Of a DNA stretch of 8,193 bases, positions 5,343-8,193 are shown piece by piece. The notes below the pieces were generated by a model. That model did no database searches. It had not been told where the DNA came from and saw nothing but the letters and a program-made list of their open reading frames with translations. Source of the stretch: Candidatus Coatesiibacteriota bacterium. GTDB lineage: Bacteria > RBG-13-66-14. Both the position numbers and the translations under genes were made by a program. Position 1 is the stretch's first letter. Every line of letters begins with the position of its first letter. The stretch lies in NCBI GenBank assembly GCA_014728185.1, contig WJMB01000248.1, forward strand, positions 1-8,193, given 5' to 3'.

Positions 5343-6032
5343 TTACATGAAGATCTCGTCGAACTCGTCGCCCTTGGCGTCGTCGATGGCGTGGATCTTC
5401 TCGCTGACCGACTGGACCCGCTCCGGGTCCTCTTCAAGAGCTTCGAAGGCGGCATCGACATCCTCGGGGGTGGTGTCGTACTTCTCGAGCAGCTCGGCCG
5501 GGATATCCTCGGGGTTATCGGCGCTGATATAGATCTCGGCCAGAGCGTCGTCGTTGAGACCGCCCAGACCGGCCAGGCTTTCGTCGATGCCCTCGGCCAT
5601 GCTCTCCATGCCCTGGGCGAAGCCGCTGAACAGCTCGCCCATGCCCTCACCGAAGGCCTCCATGCCCTCGGCGAACTCCTCGCCGAAGCCCTCGAGATCA
5701 CCCAGACCCTCGAGGTCGGATAGATCGCCGAACATGGAGTCGAGGCCCAGTGCCATGGCCAGGGCGAAGGCGGCGGCCTCGTCCTTGGCTTCGACCTTTT
5801 CGACGACCTTCTCGGCGCGCTCTTCGTCATCGGCGAGTTCATCGAGGTAGGCGTCGATCTCTTCTTCGGTCCAGCCGTACTCGTCGGCGATCTTGGCGGC
5901 GTCTTCTTCGGTGCCGGCGTTGACGCTGGCGATCCAGTACTCGACGAAGTTCTCGTCGTTGAGTTCCTTGCCGCAGCCGGTGATCAACAGCGCCAGGGCG
6001 GCCAGGAGAAGGAAGGGTAGTGACTTGCGCAT
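5343..6032 (-). CDS. Acidic lipoprotein with two copies of the shared helical domain
   Basis: A 229-residue predicted lipoprotein with a signal peptide ending in I-T-G-C (Cys20). The mature protein has three parts. Residues 24-84 are one copy of the helical domain (L-N-D-E-N-F-V-E-Y-W, then Y-G-W-T-E-E-E-I-D-A-Y). Residues 109-151 are a repetitive Gly/Met/Phe/Glu linker with recurring E-G-M and G-F-x-E/Q patterns, possibly amphipathic. Residues 159-217 are a second copy (L-N-D-D-A-L-A-E-I-Y, then Y-D-T-T-P-E-D-V-D-A-A). The copies align along their length with one short gap, ending in matching D-x-E-R and E-K-[VI]-x-A motifs. The ATG has a strong GGAGGT site. The gene lies 73 bases after the smaller lipoprotein gene, on the same strand with no strong hairpin between, so the two are probably cotranscribed. 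The function is unknown. A periplasmic or outer-membrane-tethered structural or binding role is inference. Confidence 0.87.
   Translation of the reverse strand: MRKSLPFLLLAALALLITGCGKELNDENFVEYWIASVNAGTEEDAAKIADEYGWTEEEIDAYLDELADDEERAEKVVEKVEAKDEAAAFALAMALGLDSMFGDLSDLEGLGDLEGFGEEFAEGMEAFGEGMGELFSGFAQGMESMAEGIDESLAGLGGLNDDALAEIYISADNPEDIPAELLEKYDTTPEDVDAAFEALEEDPERVQSVSEKIHAIDDAKGDEFDEIFM
5580..5708 (-). repeat. Imperfect coding repeats encoding the Gly/Met-rich linker
   Basis: The DNA encoding residues 109-151 of the lipoprotein contains repeated units around CCATGCCCT (plus strand, at about 5607, 5639 and 5660), each followed by a GCGAA or CGAA-containing segment. Spacing is uneven (32 and 21 bases), so this is a degenerate rather than a strict tandem array. 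Such repeats can change in number between strains. Confidence 0.55.
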
Positions 6033-6105
6033 CGGTTACCTCCGGGTTGGTGGTCGGATCAGGGGAGTCGTGGTCTTGATTAATGAGTTGAGGTCGTCCT
6101 GATAC

Positions 6106-6471
6106 TCACTCGAGGTCTTGGAGGCCCTCTTCCAGTGCTTCTTTTATTTCCTCGCCGAAGCCCTCCAGTCCGATGGCGAGGATGTAACCGGTGAAGGTGA
6201 TCGAGGCTTCGAAATCATCGTAGATCGGCTCGGTGACTCTATTGAAGCGTTCCTCTTCGGCCTCGATGAGCCCCCGGGTGTAGGCGTCGTACTCCTCGGC
6301 GCTGGTGCCCCGCTCGCGCAGGGCGGCGTCCCAGGCGTCGTTCTCGCCGTCCCAGCTCTTGTAGGTTCCCAGCCAGAGCTCGGCGTAGGTCTCGTCGTTG
6401 AGACGCGGACCGCAGCCCGCCGCGAGCAAAACGACGGTCAACGCGCCGAGGATGAATACCCGTCTGAGCAT
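6106..6471 (-). CDS. Small lipoprotein with one copy of the shared helical domain
   Basis: A 121-residue predicted lipoprotein. The signal peptide ends in the canonical lipobox L-A-A-G-C (Cys20). Residues 24-83 are the helical domain, running from L-N-D-E-T-Y-A-E-L-W to W-D-A-A-L-R-E-R-G-T-S. It matches the zinc-ribbon protein at 24 of the first 45 positions without gaps. The C-terminal part (G-F-G-E-E-I-K-E-A-L) resembles the start of the repetitive linker in the neighbouring larger lipoprotein. That protein may therefore have arisen from one like this by linker expansion and a second domain copy. The ATG has AGGAG seven bases upstream. A possible -10 (GATAAT, 6522-6517) lies upstream, but no good -35 is correctly spaced. 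No known family is recognised. Confidence 0.87.
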   Translation of the reverse strand: MLRRVFILGALTVVLLAAGCGPRLNDETYAELWLGTYKSWDGENDAWDAALRERGTSAEEYDAYTRGLIEAEEERFNRVTEPIYDDFEASITFTGYILAIGLEGFGEEIKEALEEGLQDLE

Positions 6472-7338
6472 ATGTTTTCTCCTGGTGAATCAACCGGGGT
6501 GGATATATGGGAAGGAATTATCACTCGTTTTTGTACCGGCACTTCTCGCTGATAGACTGTCAAGCAATGCTTATGGCATAAGGCATCACACACGATCCCG
6601 GGCCAGATAGTTTCATCTCGAAAAACCGACCCACCCCGAATAAAAAACGGCTGATACGAGGCAATGTCCAAGAAAGAGAAGGCTATTGCCTTTACATATC
6701 GGCGCTTACTCGTTGTATGTGCATGCTAATAAACTTCTTGGGATCGAGCATCTTCATTTTCATCTTCACCGATGCCAATGGTGCCAAACAGTTGCTTATA
6801 GAGCGCCGCGAAGTCTAAACAGGCAACATAAGGAATGTGGAAACAAACTTACCTGCCACAAACAGATCATTCGATGAGTAAACCTGATTGCCCGCCAACT
6901 GCTGATAATTGAACGATATTCGGTAACACCATGGTTCGTGACAGTCAAGTGATCCCTTCTTTTGATTTGATTCCTGGCGATCAATCTCGACTCGCTCTTA
7001 ATGCCGTGAAGGCTGGAGGCTGTTGGCCCTACCCAAAGGCCGTGGAAGCTGATAGTGAATGACATGCCGACAGCAGTCTATTGCCTGGTTCAGCACCTGT
7101 AACAGCCAGCCGCCTTCGCGAGTTGATGCCTATCGCCGAGTAGTTATCAAGGAACCCTCCCTCGATGCGGCTCTCCATAGTTACCGATGCTGGTCCGGTT
7201 TCTCGTGATGATCCCTAAAGGAAAAGCCGGTCTGAGTTCGGGAGTCACCTTCTCTACAATGCACAGATTATACCGTCAGCGAACCGTTGTCCAGTCTAAA
7301 TCGCCCCGACGTGATCAGCGGAGCTGCCGGGTGTCGAT
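6472..7338. other. Long intergenic region, no convincing gene
   Basis: This 867-base gap has clearly lower GC than the flanking genes and many stops in all frames. The short frames in it (63-108 codons) show no signal peptide, motif or good ribosome site. Its left end must carry the promoter for the small lipoprotein. Visible structure is limited to a bulged hairpin at about 6567-6587 (CTTAT-GGC-ATAAG core) and a 7-bp stem with a 19-base loop at 6659-6691 (AGGCAAT/ATTGCCT). I found no tRNA, tmRNA, SRP RNA or RNase P signature. It may be degenerated foreign or former coding DNA. Confidence 0.5.
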
Positions 7339-7671
7339 TCACGGAGGGTCATGGCCCCAGCCGCCCCAGGGATTGCAGCGCAGGACACGCCAGAGCGCCA
7401 TCAGCAGCCCCAGTCCCAGGCCGTACTTGCGCAGGGCCAGGGCGGCGTACTGGCTGCAACTGGGGGTGAAGCGGCAGGAGGGCGGGGTGTGGGGCGAGAC
7501 GAAACGCTGGTAGAGGCGGATCGGAACGTAGAAGGGCAGGATGGTCAGCCGGTGGAACAGCGACAGACGGGACCAGGCCGGGGCCAGGTGCTCCCAATGC
7601 CCGGGGGTGTCGCAGCCCGGCGGCGGCGTCCCCGGCGGTCCTTCCTTGAGCTGTGGATTCTTTTTTCGCAC
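7339..7671 (-). CDS. yidD: YidD membrane protein insertion efficiency factor
   Basis: YidD is a small membrane-associated protein thought to help YidC insert inner-membrane proteins. The family core is unmistakable in residues 51-109: I-R-L-Y-Q-R-F-V-S-P, then C-R-F-T-P-S-C-S-Q-Y (Cys66 and Cys72), an amphipathic helix with K-Y-G, R-V-L-R-C-N-P (Cys99), and a final G-H-D-P. At 110 residues it is longer than the usual 70-85; the first 45 or so are Pro-rich and then amphipathic, and do not belong to the core. The start used is GTG at 7671, just after an in-frame TAA, but it lacks a clear Shine-Dalgarno, so a later non-ATG start is possible. Its usual partners rpmH, rnpA and yidC are not next to it, which is unusual. 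No promoter was identified with confidence. Confidence 0.92.
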   Translation of the reverse strand: MRKKNPQLKEGPPGTPPPGCDTPGHWEHLAPAWSRLSLFHRLTILPFYVPIRLYQRFVSPHTPPSCRFTPSCSQYAALALRKYGLGLGLLMALWRVLRCNPWGGWGHDPP

Positions 7672-8008
7672 AAGTTACCGGTGAAAGGAGCGGCGGTCGC
7701 GGCTCGGAGCTTTACCTCGGTGTTTCCGGGCCGATCCTGAACGATGAAGATCGACAAGCCGTAGGGCCTTGCTATTAAAGCCCTTACACCTGGTCAGCCC
7801 TGATGAATCACCAGAGGATGCCGCGGCTCCGGACCGAGGTTCAAGCTGGATGATCGGGATTGAATAAGTGCGAATCAGCGACTTTCCCCTTGCCCAACAT
7901 ACATTTACGATTATACAATGAACACGCTGTCATAAATAGACTTACCCATTCCGCCCCTCGCTTTCTCACAATCCGCCGCACCCCCCACCGTGCAACCGAG
8001 GTGCCCCG
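7672..8008. other. Divergent intergenic region between yidD and a lipoprotein gene
   Basis: This 337-base region lies between genes facing away from each other and should hold promoters for both. A good plus-strand promoter is at 7890-7919. No clear minus-strand promoter for yidD was found. A weak bulged hairpin lies at about 7761-7787. The right half is more AT-rich than the coding DNA on either side. No gene is supported. Confidence 0.55.
7890..7919 (+). promoter_or_regulatory. Predicted promoter of the right-edge lipoprotein gene
   Basis: TTGCCC (7890-7895, four of six) is followed after 18 bases by TACAAT (7914-7919, five of six) in a locally AT-rich stretch. The leader to the ATG at 8009 would be about 80 bases. 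Confidence 0.5.
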
Positions 8009-8193
8009 ATGCTTCCACTCCGCCGCGCTCCGCTCCATCTCGCACCCGCCCTGCTCCTCGTCGGAGGCCTGGCCTGCTCCGACAGCCCGTCCCCCGAAGC
8101 TGCCGAGACGACCAACGACGGCGACGGCTGGTCGCTGACCGAGATCGTCCCCCTCGATACCGACCCCGCCCAGTTGATCGCCCACCCCCGACC
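8009..8193 (+). CDS. Lipoprotein, N-terminal part only (runs off window)
   Basis: Sixty-one codons and two bases are visible, open to the window edge. The ATG follows GAGGTG (7998-8003) at ideal spacing, and a plausible promoter lies upstream. The product begins with a signal peptide: basic residues at 5-6, a hydrophobic core A-L-L-L-V-G-G, and a probable lipidation site at Cys23 (G-L-A-C). A Ser/Pro/Asp-rich mature N-terminus follows. After about residue 41 the sequence looks folded (W-S-L-T-E-I-V-P-L-D), but too little is present to name a family. It is the only plus-strand gene and is divergent from yidD. The frame has no stop and the third-base GC is high, which supports a real gene. Confidence 0.8.
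   Translation, partial: MLPLRRAPLHLAPALLLVGGLACSDSPSPEAAETTNDGDGWSLTEIVPLDTDPAQLIAHPR

Noticed and set aside
5580..5708. Short repeats considered as a CRISPR array
   Set aside because: The repeats are degenerate, unevenly spaced and in frame inside a coding region, encoding a Gly/Met-rich linker.

Overview
The window looks like chromosome from a high-GC, diderm (Gram-negative-type) bacterium. Several products carry lipoprotein signal peptides, and Shine-Dalgarno-led starts include GTG and TTG. I cannot place it in a phylum from sequence alone. The mix of ordinary metabolic genes, many unrecognisable small lipoproteins and long non-coding gaps would fit an uncultured lineage. Every complete gene is on the minus strand; one truncated gene at the right edge is on the plus strand.

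Layout from left to right: a non-coding edge (1-315) carries part of a dispersed palindromic repeat and a terminator hairpin. A minus-strand unit then reads gcvT (3036-1936), gcvH (1837-1454) and a beta-propeller-like lipoprotein (1452-316) that is almost fused to gcvH. These give the T and H proteins of glycine cleavage; the P protein is not here. Immediately upstream is bioY (3687-3112), the biotin-binding component of an ECF transporter. The predicted gcvT promoter has its -35 box on the bioY stop codon. Between bioY and the next gene sit a strong hairpin and a 26-bp perfect inverted repeat (3841-3935), whose arm and loop match the repeat at the left edge.

The middle of the window (3989-6471) is the most unusual part. 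Three minus-strand genes encode exported or membrane-anchored proteins that share an unrecognised, helical, acidic domain of about 60 residues. One copy sits behind a zinc ribbon and a transmembrane helix (4633-3989). One is on a small lipoprotein (6471-6106). Two are on a larger lipoprotein (6032-5343), separated by a Gly/Met/Phe/Glu-rich repetitive linker. A 709-base gap and an 867-base gap without convincing genes flank these genes.

The right end holds a solitary yidD (7671-7339), a 337-base divergent intergenic region with a good plus-strand promoter, and the first 61 codons of another lipoprotein gene that runs off the window. The metabolic genes need no new explanation. The paralogous domain family and the palindromic repeat family are the two items worth following.
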